Positions 15,676-23,850 of a DNA stretch of 64,000 nucleotides are shown here, in pieces (position 1 is the stretch's first letter; each line of letters begins with the position of its first letter). Origin of the DNA: Kiritimatiellia bacterium (GTDB taxonomy: Bacteria; Verrucomicrobiota; Kiritimatiellia; RFP12; UBA1067); assembly GCA_017450695.1 (NCBI GenBank), contig JAFSTA010000047.1, positions 1 to 64,000 on the forward strand. Direction: 5' to 3'. The notes under the pieces are model-generated. The model ran no database searches. It was given only the letters and a program-made list of their open reading frames with translations, and was not told the DNA's origin. A program made the translations under genes and the position numbers.

Positions 15676-16545
15676 ATGAGTATGACTGGCTTTGGGAGGG
15701 GTGAATTTTCTCAAGGCGCATGGAAAGTGATTGTGGAAATCGGGACTGTCAACCGGAAGCAATTTGACTGTAACGTATCGATGCCGCGTGAACTGGTTTC
15801 ATTGGATTCCAAGCTGCAGAGTCTGATCCACCAGCGCGTGACGCGCGGATACGTGAAAGGGCAGGTGACGATTGTTGCGACGGGGGATGATGCGTTGACG
15901 CTGAACACGGCCTTCCTCCGTGCGGAGATCGACGCCTTGCGCAATGTCGCTTCGGAGTTGGGGTTGGCCGATGATTTAAGCGCGTCTTCCCTGTTGCGGA
16001 TCCCGGAAGCTGTGAAGCCTTCCATCCTGCCGGATGACCCGGCGGAAATCTGGCCTTCCATTGAGCGGGCGACAACTTTTGCTCTGGAGAAGTTGACCGA
16101 GATGCGCCGGACGGAAGGACTCGCATTGGTCAAGGATCTCCGCGAGCGGTTTGCTGGACTTCGGAAATTGGTGGAGCTGATTGCCGGGCGTGCGCCTCTC
16201 GTCCCGAAAAACTACCATCTCCTGTTGCAACGCCGTCTTGCCGATTTGTTGGGCGGTACCACGCCTGTCGAACCGGACGTTCTGGCGAAAGAGGTTGCTT
16301 TGTTCGCGGACCGTTGCGACATCAGCGAAGAACTCACGCGCCTCGACAGCCATTTCCAGCAAGCGGAGAAAATCTTGTGCGAGGGAGGCGCTTGCGGGAG
16401 AACGCTGGATTTCCTTTGTCAGGAAATGTTCCGCGAAATCAACACGACGGGATCGAAAGCCAATGACGCGGAGATCGCCAAATGCGTGATCGGGTTTAAG
16501 GCCGGGTTGGAGTGCATCCGCGAACAGGTCCAAAACATCGAGTGA
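15676..16545 (+). CDS. yicC: YicC/YloC-family endoribonuclease
   Basis: The product has about 289 residues, the usual family length. The N terminus 'MSMTGFGRGEF' and the C-terminal 'EKILCEGGACGRTLDFLCQEMFREINTTGSKAND' region are diagnostic of YicC (YicC_N plus DUF1732). The family is linked to RNA decay; E. coli YicC acts on the small RNA RyhB, and YicC/YloC members are endoribonucleases. Several in-frame starts exist at 15661, 15667, 15673 and 15676. GAGGTGA at 15658-15664 overlaps the first two, so 15673 or 15676 is favoured. No gmk lies directly downstream, unlike in many genomes. Confidence 0.93.
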   Translation: MSMTGFGRGEFSQGAWKVIVEIGTVNRKQFDCNVSMPRELVSLDSKLQSLIHQRVTRGYVKGQVTIVATGDDALTLNTAFLRAEIDALRNVASELGLADDLSASSLLRIPEAVKPSILPDDPAEIWPSIERATTFALEKLTEMRRTEGLALVKDLRERFAGLRKLVELIAGRAPLVPKNYHLLLQRRLADLLGGTTPVEPDVLAKEVALFADRCDISEELTRLDSHFQQAEKILCEGGACGRTLDFLCQEMFREINTTGSKANDAEIAKCVIGFKAGLECIREQVQNIE

Positions 16546-16583
16546 TGAGTCGATTCGAAAGAAGGAGACCCTATAAGGTTACA

Positions 16584-16615
16584 GTTAGGTAGTTGGGTGG
16601 TTAGGTAGTTGGGTG
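16584..16615 (+). repeat. Octamer array GTTAGGTA/GTTGGGTG x2
   Basis: Four exact 8-nt units alternate (GTTAGGTA, GTTGGGTG, GTTAGGTA, GTTGGGTG) between yicC and the TraB-family gene. Complementary TAACCACC-type arrays occur at 62444-62499. Confidence 0.8.
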
Positions 16616-16668
16616 TTACGAACTTATCAAGATGAATGTTCCCGTGTGGAGCGCGTGAGGGGCTTGTC

Positions 16669-17571
16669 ATGAGAAAGCGTGTTTTGTGTCTGTTTGCCGT
16701 ATTCGGAATTGCGGCGTTGTGTCGGGGCGAGATTCGTTCCCCTTTGTTGTGGAAGATTGAGCTGCCGGGGTGCGCGGTCAGTTGGGTGTTGGGCAGTATT
16801 CACATCCCGTCCCCCGCGATCACGAATATGCCGGTTTGCGTGATGCGGGCGTTTCGAGAGAGCGATGTGATGGTTGGGGAGATCGAATTTGATTCTGCGA
16901 CGGTGAAGGAGGTACAGGATCAGACGATGTTGAAAACGCCGCGCGATCTGACTGCCGTTCTGCCTCCGGCGTTGTATGTGCGATGCGAAAAATATCTGCA
17001 GCGTTTTATGCCCGGCGTACCGCTTTCGGTTTTTAATCAAATGAAGTTGTGGGCTTTTTCTTTCTCAATCCTGCTGCTGGAGTATCAGTTGCGCTATCCA
17101 ACAATCGAGCCGATGGATTTGCGTTTCTACCGAATGGCGCAAAAGCTAGGGAAGGAAACGGGGGGACTGGAGACGGCGGCGGAACAGTTGTCCGCGATGG
17201 AGTCATTCTCGGATGCGGAAATCATCGAGATGCTCCAGCTTTCGATGGATGATGTGGAAGAGCTGGCGAAACGGGGGGAACATCCGATTGACCGCCTGGT
17301 GGAGGCATACTGCAGCGGGGATACCTCCCGAATCGACAAAGAGGTGTCGCGTACGGAGAACCAGCTCCCGGAGAAGATTCGCGACCGGTTTAATGAGGTC
17401 ATGCTGGTGGAACGGAACAAGCGCATGGCCGAACGGATGATCAAGCGCATGCGTGACGCTCCGTCTCGCAAGTTTTTCTTTGTGATCGGCGCCTTGCACG
17501 GAATGGATAAAGACAGTGTCTGCGAGTTGTTGCAAAAGGCAGGCGCACGTGTGACGCGCATTGATCGGTAG
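16669..17571 (+). CDS. TraB/GumN-family protein, exported
   Basis: The product has 300 residues. ATG 16669 is supported by GAGGGG six bases upstream and by the signal peptide that follows (residues 1-20). The family signature is present: 'SWVLGSIHIPS' near the mature N terminus, 'ETGGLETAAEQLSAM' mid-protein and 'FFFVIGALHGMDKD' near the end. These conserved Gly-His and Glu motifs are typical of TraB/PrgY/GumN proteins, thought to be metal-dependent proteases or peptidases related to Tiki. The substrate is unknown. It lies 19 nt before the next gene and is probably cotranscribed with it. Confidence 0.85.
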   Translation: MRKRVLCLFAVFGIAALCRGEIRSPLLWKIELPGCAVSWVLGSIHIPSPAITNMPVCVMRAFRESDVMVGEIEFDSATVKEVQDQTMLKTPRDLTAVLPPALYVRCEKYLQRFMPGVPLSVFNQMKLWAFSFSILLLEYQLRYPTIEPMDLRFYRMAQKLGKETGGLETAAEQLSAMESFSDAEIIEMLQLSMDDVEELAKRGEHPIDRLVEAYCSGDTSRIDKEVSRTENQLPEKIRDRFNEVMLVERNKRMAERMIKRMRDAPSRKFFFVIGALHGMDKDSVCELLQKAGARVTRIDR

Positions 17572-17590
17572 CGTCGAGAAGGAGCGGGAA

Positions 17591-19276
17591 ATGGGAAACC
17601 AGTTGCGGATGGCAGTAGGGGTTCTTTTATTCGGTGTAGCGGTTTCGTCCGCCGAACCGTTGTTTGTCAGTCTGCTGGAAATAGACGGTTTGTCCAGCGC
17701 GCGTTTTCAGAGTGAGGTTTTTGCGCGAACTTCCTCCTCTCCCGGAATCGTGGACGATGTGAACGCCTTCTTCGCCCGGCACTTGGTGATCCCGCATCAA
17801 TTGTGGTTGGCGGAGGACGAGGTGCTGCGGTTTATTCGAACGGCTGATGCCGACCGGGAGCTTTCGCCTGAAAATCCCGCCGTGCTTGCGATTGCTCCGA
17901 TCCGCAAGGGGGGGGACTACACCCGCGCGTGTGCTGGTGCCTATCGGAAGAAATCCGTGTGGGGCGGGTACGGGACGCTTTATGAGGATCCCGTCGCGAC
18001 GAATCTTCCGCCGAGGCTGGCCGTTGCTCAGGAAGAGCATCACTTGTTTTTGACGCCTTCGCCAGAACAACTGGATTGGGGGTGGAAGTTGCGTAAACGT
18101 TTTTTGCAGGCACCCCGGCAAAACATCCCCGGAACTTTCCGTGTTTTGATAAACGTGTCCCGCTTCTCGAATCTGCTCCCGCTGCTCTATCCAGAACTGA
18201 CCCGTTACGGATCCGTTATGCCGCTCCTGGGTAATTTTCACATGGCAAGTTTTTCGATTACGTTCAACGCGGATTGTTTGGGGTTCGCCATGCGTAGTAT
18301 CCCGATGAAGGGAAGTTCGTTGGAACAGATCGCAACGGCCTGGAATCCGCCATCCACGGAACAGTGGAGAAAATTGCCGGAAGACCACCTGTTCGTCTCT
18401 TTGACGGATAGTTGCCCGCCCACCTTCCTGCGCAATTTCTCCGAAGGAATTTATCGGGGGGTGCTGGATCCGTTCTCGGAGATTATTCCGGATGCCCATT
18501 ACAAGGGTGCCTCCACCAGCCTGCTTGTCTCCACGCCCAAGAAGGACGGGTTTTCATTCGCTACAATTTCTGAACTCGCACAGACGAACTTGGCGACATT
18601 CGCGCTCTCCCGCCTGGCGACGGAAGAACCTTCAACCAACGGTATCGAATGGCTCCATTTCCCCTCGCGACAGAATTCCGGGTTGACAATCGAACGGTAC
18701 AAGCTGAAAATGCCGAATCAAGAGACGTCGGGCGCGGATACCTCGGATGCGGCCTTGGCCCGGATGATCCTGCTCCTGTTTTTGGATAAGGCATACATGG
18801 AGACCACGGTGGCGGATGGGCATCTGATTGTAAGTTACGGTCCTGACGGGGCGTTGGATGACGTGTTGACCGCATGGCGGCAACGTAGAAAATCGACCGA
18901 AGACACGGGATGGTCGCTCCAGAAAAATCTAGAGCTGGACGATCCTTGCTTGCGGGACGGGAAGTTGCTGGCCGGTATTTCCTTGCGTCCGATCAAATGG
19001 TTGCGCCATGCCGTCTCGCTTTTGCCAGGTGCCACCAGCCGCTTTGCGGAGTGGATTCCGGAAAAAGGAAACGGGGCGACAATTGGACTTTCGCTAGGCG
19101 CTGATGGCGTCTATACCCTTTCGCTTCGTATCAGCAACAGCGAGATTGACGCCTTCCGGAAGATTACCGATAAGAGACGTCCGCTTCTGCAGGAAATTTT
19201 CTACTGTGTCTTCGCCGACCAGATCCGCGCAATCCGCGAGAAAGATGAGCAGACGAGAGAAAAGAAGAAAGAGTAG
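17591..19276 (+). CDS. Secreted protein of unknown function
   Basis: The product has 561 residues. ATG 17591 has AAGGAG six bases upstream; residues 1-21 form a signal peptide (…AVSSAEP). I recognise no family. The body mixes helices and strands, with sparse Cys, and lacks a lipobox, repeat or clear membrane span. The architecture (a long secreted protein with periodic 'LATFALSRL', 'DGHLIVSYGPDGALDDVL' segments) recalls DUF3352-like proteins of unknown role, but I cannot confirm it. The last 20 residues are Lys/Glu/Arg-rich. It follows the TraB-family gene, suggesting a shared envelope function. Confidence 0.65.
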   Translation: MGNQLRMAVGVLLFGVAVSSAEPLFVSLLEIDGLSSARFQSEVFARTSSSPGIVDDVNAFFARHLVIPHQLWLAEDEVLRFIRTADADRELSPENPAVLAIAPIRKGGDYTRACAGAYRKKSVWGGYGTLYEDPVATNLPPRLAVAQEEHHLFLTPSPEQLDWGWKLRKRFLQAPRQNIPGTFRVLINVSRFSNLLPLLYPELTRYGSVMPLLGNFHMASFSITFNADCLGFAMRSIPMKGSSLEQIATAWNPPSTEQWRKLPEDHLFVSLTDSCPPTFLRNFSEGIYRGVLDPFSEIIPDAHYKGASTSLLVSTPKKDGFSFATISELAQTNLATFALSRLATEEPSTNGIEWLHFPSRQNSGLTIERYKLKMPNQETSGADTSDAALARMILLLFLDKAYMETTVADGHLIVSYGPDGALDDVLTAWRQRRKSTEDTGWSLQKNLELDDPCLRDGKLLAGISLRPIKWLRHAVSLLPGATSRFAEWIPEKGNGATIGLSLGADGVYTLSLRISNSEIDAFRKITDKRRPLLQEIFYCVFADQIRAIREKDEQTREKKKE

Positions 19277-19479
19277 GGCAGCTGACGCTGTGCGCCAGCT
19301 GAGGGGATGAGAAGCGGGGATGCCGGGAAAGCAGGATATTCCGGGGATGCGTTACGGTTGCGACAGGCGGGATGGACGAATCTCTTGGATTCCTTTTGCT
19401 ATACACTCAATCGCGAAGCGACAAGAGTGTCGCTTCCCCGAATCTCTTGCGCAGAACTGCGGCTCAACACAAATCTAAA
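19277..19479. repeat. Non-coding stretch with REP-like hairpin
   Basis: It begins with a degenerate CTGAGAAG-type repeat as at 13800, then has a family-B hairpin (19416-19435), and leads into a type-M element. The genes on both sides converge here. Confidence 0.6.
19416..19435. repeat. REP-like hairpin, family B, inverted
   Basis: AAGCGACA/TGTCGCTT followed by CCCCGAAT. Confidence 0.72.
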
Positions 19480-19730
19480 CCTAAATTCCTCTGTTCCTTT
19501 TACCGGACAACGGATTCGCTCTCTCGCGGAGACGCAGAGACGCGGAGATTCGGCAAATTTGCGGTGGTTTGCCGGGCGGTTTTCGATTCATCCATTTGGT
19601 GAAGAATCGATCCCTTCTTTTCTCGCCCCAAACCCCGCTCGATTCTTCAAAATGCCTCTGTTTTCGGGCCTTTCTCTGCGTACTCTGCGCTCTTGGCGGC
19701 TCTGCGTGAGAACCAAACGAGGAATCTAGG
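19480..19730 (+). mobile_element. Type-M MITE-like element, TSD CTAAA
   Basis: The ends are CCTAAATTCCTC (19480-19491) and GAGGAATCTAGG (19719-19730), with one mismatch between them. CTAAA occurs on both sides (19475-19479 and 19731-19735). The interior matches 6237-6489: the array CTCGCGGAG, ACGCAGAGA, CGCGGAGAT (19523-19549) faces CTCTGCGTA, CTCTGCGCT, CTTGGCGGC, TCTGCGTGA (19674-19709). Confidence 0.88.
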
Positions 19731-19755
19731 CTAAATCTCACCAGCTGAATCCGGG

Positions 19756-21120
19756 TTAGTCCAAACGCAAGAGTATGCCGGATCCGCGGAGAAGCGTAAG
19801 GTCGAATGAGTTGTTCCCAACCGATGTCCAGGTGCGCTTCAGCGCATCGAACTGTGAGACTGCGCACGGAGCTGTAATCCGGACGGTCCGGTCTTTTCTG
19901 TAGTCCAGGTTCACAACCATCAGGTGCGTAGGCTTTCCCGGTGCTTCGAAACGAGATACAAGTGTCGTATCAGTCAGTTCTTTCTTGGGCTCTAACTCGC
20001 TGGCGGGTGTTTCTGGAGAAATCTTCAAGAGTGCCTGTTCGCACCACGGTGTAGTTCCGGGAGCATGGATGCCCTGAAGATAGGCACCCGTGAAACGCAA
20101 GGGAGCGAGTTCTTTCGCAATGGCGATGAACTCTCGGTTAAGGATCTTCAGCGTTTCGAATTTTTCATCTGGTGTACCGTCGAGCGCGACGATACTTCCT
20201 TCGTGTCTCGGATGGCAGTAAACATAGTAGTAAATCCCCTGTGCGCCGTACGCTGCGGTGGTATAGACAAGAAACCGCATTTCGTCGGATCCGGGAATGC
20301 GCGGCGAGGACGGGGATGCTGCCGATCCTGGAACCCATGTACAGGCCTGAACGCCATTCCAGAAGGGAACCTGTTGGGCGCTTGCGCTCTGCCGGATGAT
20401 TCCGAGATTCAACAGGTAATTCGGATTGTCGCCGTTGCGGGTGAATTGATAGTGGTCGTACGTGATGAATTCAGGACGGAAGATTTCGCCGAAGAGCCGC
20501 ACATGTTCCCAGTAGGCGCGAATGATTTCGCCTTCGACCCCCAGTTGCTTGTTGTTCGCGTAAGTCGGCAGCAGGTTGACCCAGACCGCATGGTTGGGAT
20601 CATGCCGCGCGATCCACGTCTTCTTGCGTGCCAACGGCGCGAAAAGGCTTACCGGCGGTTCGTCGTGAATGGAATAGATGTAAAGTGCGGGATGGTCCTT
20701 GATTCGGGCAATCAGCTTCGCGGTTGCCGACTCTTCCGCTTCGGGCTTGTCGAGAATCTTGTCCGAGATATCAGGGAGGCGGAAGATGACGCGCATCCCG
20801 TACTTTGCTGCGAGATCCAGTTCCTCCACGCTCATTGCCCAGACCGTGTTGAATCCACCCTCTTTCAATTGCGCGAGCCACTTGTCGGAAAGACGGTCAT
20901 TTCCTGGAAAGCCTGGTCCGGCCCAGTAGGTCGTGACCGGTTCGCCGGGATTCCATCCGGCTTGCAGGGAAGGAGCCAGGAGTCCAACGAGAATCGCGCA
21001 CAGTGCGCTGCAATGAAGCGGTCTGAGACGACGAGCTGCCGCCTTTGTTCCCTTCAGTCTGTCGGCCCGGTGTTCATCTGTCCTTGTCTCTGCAAAATGC
21101 CGCGTATTCTTCCTCAACAT
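19756..21120 (-). CDS. Secreted TIM-barrel glycoside-hydrolase-like protein
   Basis: The product has 454 residues. AAGGAGGT lies seven bases before ATG 21120. The N terminus is unusually basic for about 35 residues before a hydrophobic stretch (about 38-54), so the signal is long or starts late. 'WLAQLKEGGFNTVWAMSVEE', 'KDHPALYIYSIHDEPP' and 'RPEFITYDHYQFT' are typical of clan GH-A-like barrels; the Glu in IHDEP is the acid/base candidate. The C-terminal 60 residues look like an all-beta domain. It is a distant paralogue of the 39357 gene (DHPAL…DEP in both). The substrate is unknown. Confidence 0.7.
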   Translation of the reverse strand: MLRKNTRHFAETRTDEHRADRLKGTKAAARRLRPLHCSALCAILVGLLAPSLQAGWNPGEPVTTYWAGPGFPGNDRLSDKWLAQLKEGGFNTVWAMSVEELDLAAKYGMRVIFRLPDISDKILDKPEAEESATAKLIARIKDHPALYIYSIHDEPPVSLFAPLARKKTWIARHDPNHAVWVNLLPTYANNKQLGVEGEIIRAYWEHVRLFGEIFRPEFITYDHYQFTRNGDNPNYLLNLGIIRQSASAQQVPFWNGVQACTWVPGSAASPSSPRIPGSDEMRFLVYTTAAYGAQGIYYYVYCHPRHEGSIVALDGTPDEKFETLKILNREFIAIAKELAPLRFTGAYLQGIHAPGTTPWCEQALLKISPETPASELEPKKELTDTTLVSRFEAPGKPTHLMVVNLDYRKDRTVRITAPCAVSQFDALKRTWTSVGNNSFDLTLLRGSGILLRLD

Positions 21121-21152
21121 TCTTTACCTCCTTATTTTGTGAAAACAAATCT

Positions 21153-21181
21153 ATTGTACCATATCCGACTTGCATCTGGAA
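21153..21181 (-). promoter_or_regulatory. Promoter of the TIM-barrel gene at 21120
   Basis: On the minus strand TACAAT (21153-21158), preceded by TGG, lies 17 nt from a weak TTCCAG -35 (21176-21181). Confidence 0.6.
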
Positions 21182-21444
21182 GAGAAAAGCGTGTGGCGGT
21201 ACTGGGCGCGTCCAGGCGGTACCGGGGAGTTGTTCGTGCAGGCGTCTCCGTGGCAGGTACGCCAGGCAAAGGATCGCGGTGCCGCACGACTGAAACGTAG
21301 CCGGTCAAGTTGGGAAAAGGCAGTGGGGAATAGGGGGTAATTAGAAATCCAAACGCCACGCGCCCATCCGCCCATTCCTTGAGTTCTGCGTATTCTGTAG
21401 TTTGGAAATGATTTCCTTGAGAAAATCACCTGAGAAAATCGGTG

Positions 21445-21472
21445 TTGAGGTTTCGGGAAAGTGTGGTAAACT
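21445..21472 (+). promoter_or_regulatory. Promoter of the MFS/esterase operon
   Basis: TTGAGG (21445-21450), a 16-nt spacer and TAAACT (21467-21472) with TGG just before it. The leader is about 80 nt. The 21185-21440 stretch upstream holds only a degenerate TTCTGCGTA-type array and no gene. Confidence 0.62.
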
Positions 21473-21556
21473 GAATCGGCAAGTTGATACAGGGGACGGA
21501 TTCGGTTCGGTTGCGAACCGCGCTGGTCGGCTTGTTGAAAGTCGAGAGGATGTTTT

Positions 21557-22885
21557 ATGAAAAACGGGTACAAGTGGATTCTGCTGGCGATGCTTTCTTT
21601 CGCCTTCTTCTTCCATCAGGCGGATCGCGCGTTGTTTGGTCTTTTGACGATTCCGATTCAGGATGAGTTGCATCTGACGGACGTGCAGATTGGCTGGATC
21701 AACACGGTTCTCTCGTGGACACTTGCCTTGATGACGACGATCGCGGGGTTCTGCGGCGACCGATTTAGCCGCAAGTGGATTATCACCATTTCGCTGATGT
21801 TCTGGTCCTTGATGACCGTATGTATGGGATTCGTGGGTAATTTCACGATTCTGGGAATCGCGATTTCCGCCTACGCATGCGTGATGTTCTTCCGTTCAAT
21901 CGCGACGGGGGGCGGCGAGTCGTTCTATGCGCCAAGCGCCTACGCCCTGATTGCGGCGCATCACAAGGAGACTCGGTCTGTCGCACTGTCGGTTCATCAG
22001 GCGGCGCTTTACATCGGATTGATGACGTCCGGCGCACTGGTCGCATGGATCCTTCACGGGTTGAAGGGAAGTGTCTGGGTCACGGAGCATTTCGGAGAAC
22101 TCGGTTACTGGCGGCCCGTGTTCATCATTTTCGGCGCACTTGGCTTTGTTCTCGGGATCCTGTTCGTCTTCTTCCTGAAGGACAAAACAGATCCCTCTGA
22201 AAAGAAGGCGGATCCTGTCGCGAAAGAGAAAGGTTCTTCGCTTGTCGAGGGATTGAAAGCCTACTTCTGCAACCCGTCCGCGTTGTTGGCGACGAGCGGA
22301 TTTATCGCGATCGTCTTCGTAAACAACGCCTATCTCTTCTGGGCGCCGAAGTTTGTGGCGCAGAAGTTCGCGGCGGAGTTGGGGGACAAAGCGGTCGCGG
22401 TGGCGGGAAACGGCACGATGCTCTACCACCACATCTGCGCCTTCGCCGCGATCATGGCGGGGGGATTCTTGACCGATGCGCTTGTGAAACGCTTTCCCCG
22501 TTTTCGCTTGCTCTTTCAGTCCTGCGCACTCTTCTTGGGCGCACCTGCACTCGTGTTTATGGCGTTCGCTCCGAGTCTTGTGATGACTTGGATCGCAGTG
22601 GCTCTCTATGGTATTTTCCGCGGATGTTTTGAGGTGAATACGCACGCCTCCCTCTTCGATGTGATTGCTCCGAAGTACCGTTCCACGGCGGTGGGACTCT
22701 TGAACATGATCGCGTTCTTCTTTGGCGGGCTCTCCGGTATCCTGATGGGACATCTCTCCGAGAAGTACAAGGTCGCAGGGTTCGAGTACGGATTCGCGTT
22801 CATGGGCGTTGTTTACGCCTTGGCTGGATGCTTGATGCTTGTTTCGTTGTTCTTTACATTCAAGCGAAATCGTGTCACCGAATAG
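21557..22885 (+). CDS. MFS transporter
   Basis: The product has 442 residues with twelve likely membrane helices. Features of the major facilitator fold are visible: 'GFCGDRFSRKW' matches the loop 2-3 signature GxxxDRxxRR, and a cytoplasmic loop rich in Lys, Glu and Asp separates the halves (about residues 215-232). It resembles organic-anion/sugar-acid members, but the substrate cannot be read from sequence. It is the clearest importer candidate in the window. The SGNH esterase starts 15 nt downstream, so import of a deacylated sugar is a fair inference. Confidence 0.9.
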   Translation: MKNGYKWILLAMLSFAFFFHQADRALFGLLTIPIQDELHLTDVQIGWINTVLSWTLALMTTIAGFCGDRFSRKWIITISLMFWSLMTVCMGFVGNFTILGIAISAYACVMFFRSIATGGGESFYAPSAYALIAAHHKETRSVALSVHQAALYIGLMTSGALVAWILHGLKGSVWVTEHFGELGYWRPVFIIFGALGFVLGILFVFFLKDKTDPSEKKADPVAKEKGSSLVEGLKAYFCNPSALLATSGFIAIVFVNNAYLFWAPKFVAQKFAAELGDKAVAVAGNGTMLYHHICAFAAIMAGGFLTDALVKRFPRFRLLFQSCALFLGAPALVFMAFAPSLVMTWIAVALYGIFRGCFEVNTHASLFDVIAPKYRSTAVGLLNMIAFFFGGLSGILMGHLSEKYKVAGFEYGFAFMGVVYALAGCLMLVSLFFTFKRNRVTE

Positions 22886-22900
22886 AGGAGGATAACGAGG

Positions 22901-23716
22901 ATGAAAACAGTGCTGCGTGCGATGTTTGTTTCGTTTGCTACCCTGTTTGCTGCGCAGGGGGTGGAGCCGACTGCCGTACCCACGATGCCAAGCCAGTGGT
23001 CTGGAAAGAAGGTCGCGTTTCTCGGGGATTCGATCACCGACAAGCGGAAGATCGGGACCTCTGCGAATTACTGGCTTTATCTCTCGCAGATGATGGGATT
23101 CGAGCCGTGGGTCTATGGAATCAACGGACATGACTGGAACGGGGTTCTGGGACAGGCAAAGAAGTTGAAGGAGGAGAAGGGGGATGCCGTTGATGCGATT
23201 CTGATTTTCGCTGGCACGAACGATTACAATTCGGGGGTTCCGTTGGGCGAGTGGTGGCAGAACGCGGACGAGAAAGTCAACTCGCACGGGAAAGAGGTTG
23301 TCCTGTCACGCCGCCATCCCAACCGTGACCAGAGGACTTTCCGGGGGCGCATCAACGTAGTCATGGAGTACATCAAGGAAAACTTTCCGATGCAGCAGGT
23401 GATTCTCCTGACTCCGATTCATCGCGGTTTCGCGCAATTCGGAGGAGCCAATATCCAGCCCGAAGAATCCTTCCCCAACCAGATCGGGCTTTATGTCGAT
23501 GCCTACGTGGATGTGATCAAGGAAGCGGGAAATGTCTGGGCTGTTCCTGTGATCGACCTCAACAGCGTGAGCGGACTCTACCCTTTAACCCAATCGCATG
23601 GACGTTTCTTCCACGATACGCAGAACGATCTGCTCCATCCGAATGCAGAGGGACATCGCCGCATGGCCAAGGCAATCGCCTATCAGCTCCTCGCGTTTCC
23701 CGCAGATCTGAAATAG
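22901..23716 (+). CDS. Secreted SGNH/GDSL hydrolase
   Basis: The product has 271 residues with a signal peptide (1-20). The SGNH blocks are in order: GDSITD (Ser44), the Gly around 73-76, GTND (Asn107) and DLLHPN near 246-251 with the Asp/His pair. This is the fold of carbohydrate acetylesterases and lipases. It is translated 15 nt after the MFS gene with a GAGGA site. The likely role is removing acetyl or other acyl groups from oligosaccharides before uptake. Confidence 0.88.
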   Translation: MKTVLRAMFVSFATLFAAQGVEPTAVPTMPSQWSGKKVAFLGDSITDKRKIGTSANYWLYLSQMMGFEPWVYGINGHDWNGVLGQAKKLKEEKGDAVDAILIFAGTNDYNSGVPLGEWWQNADEKVNSHGKEVVLSRRHPNRDQRTFRGRINVVMEYIKENFPMQQVILLTPIHRGFAQFGGANIQPEESFPNQIGLYVDAYVDVIKEAGNVWAVPVIDLNSVSGLYPLTQSHGRFFHDTQNDLLHPNAEGHRRMAKAIAYQLLAFPADLK

Positions 23717-23850
23717 CTGACCCCATCTTTGCCATCCCGATCAGTTCGGTGGTTACGTGGTTTCTCGCGTAAAGAGCGCAAAAGGAAACAGGTCGCCAAA
23801 TCGCGAATCACTCGCTCTGAACTGACAACTGGCGGCAGCAGCTCTCCTGT

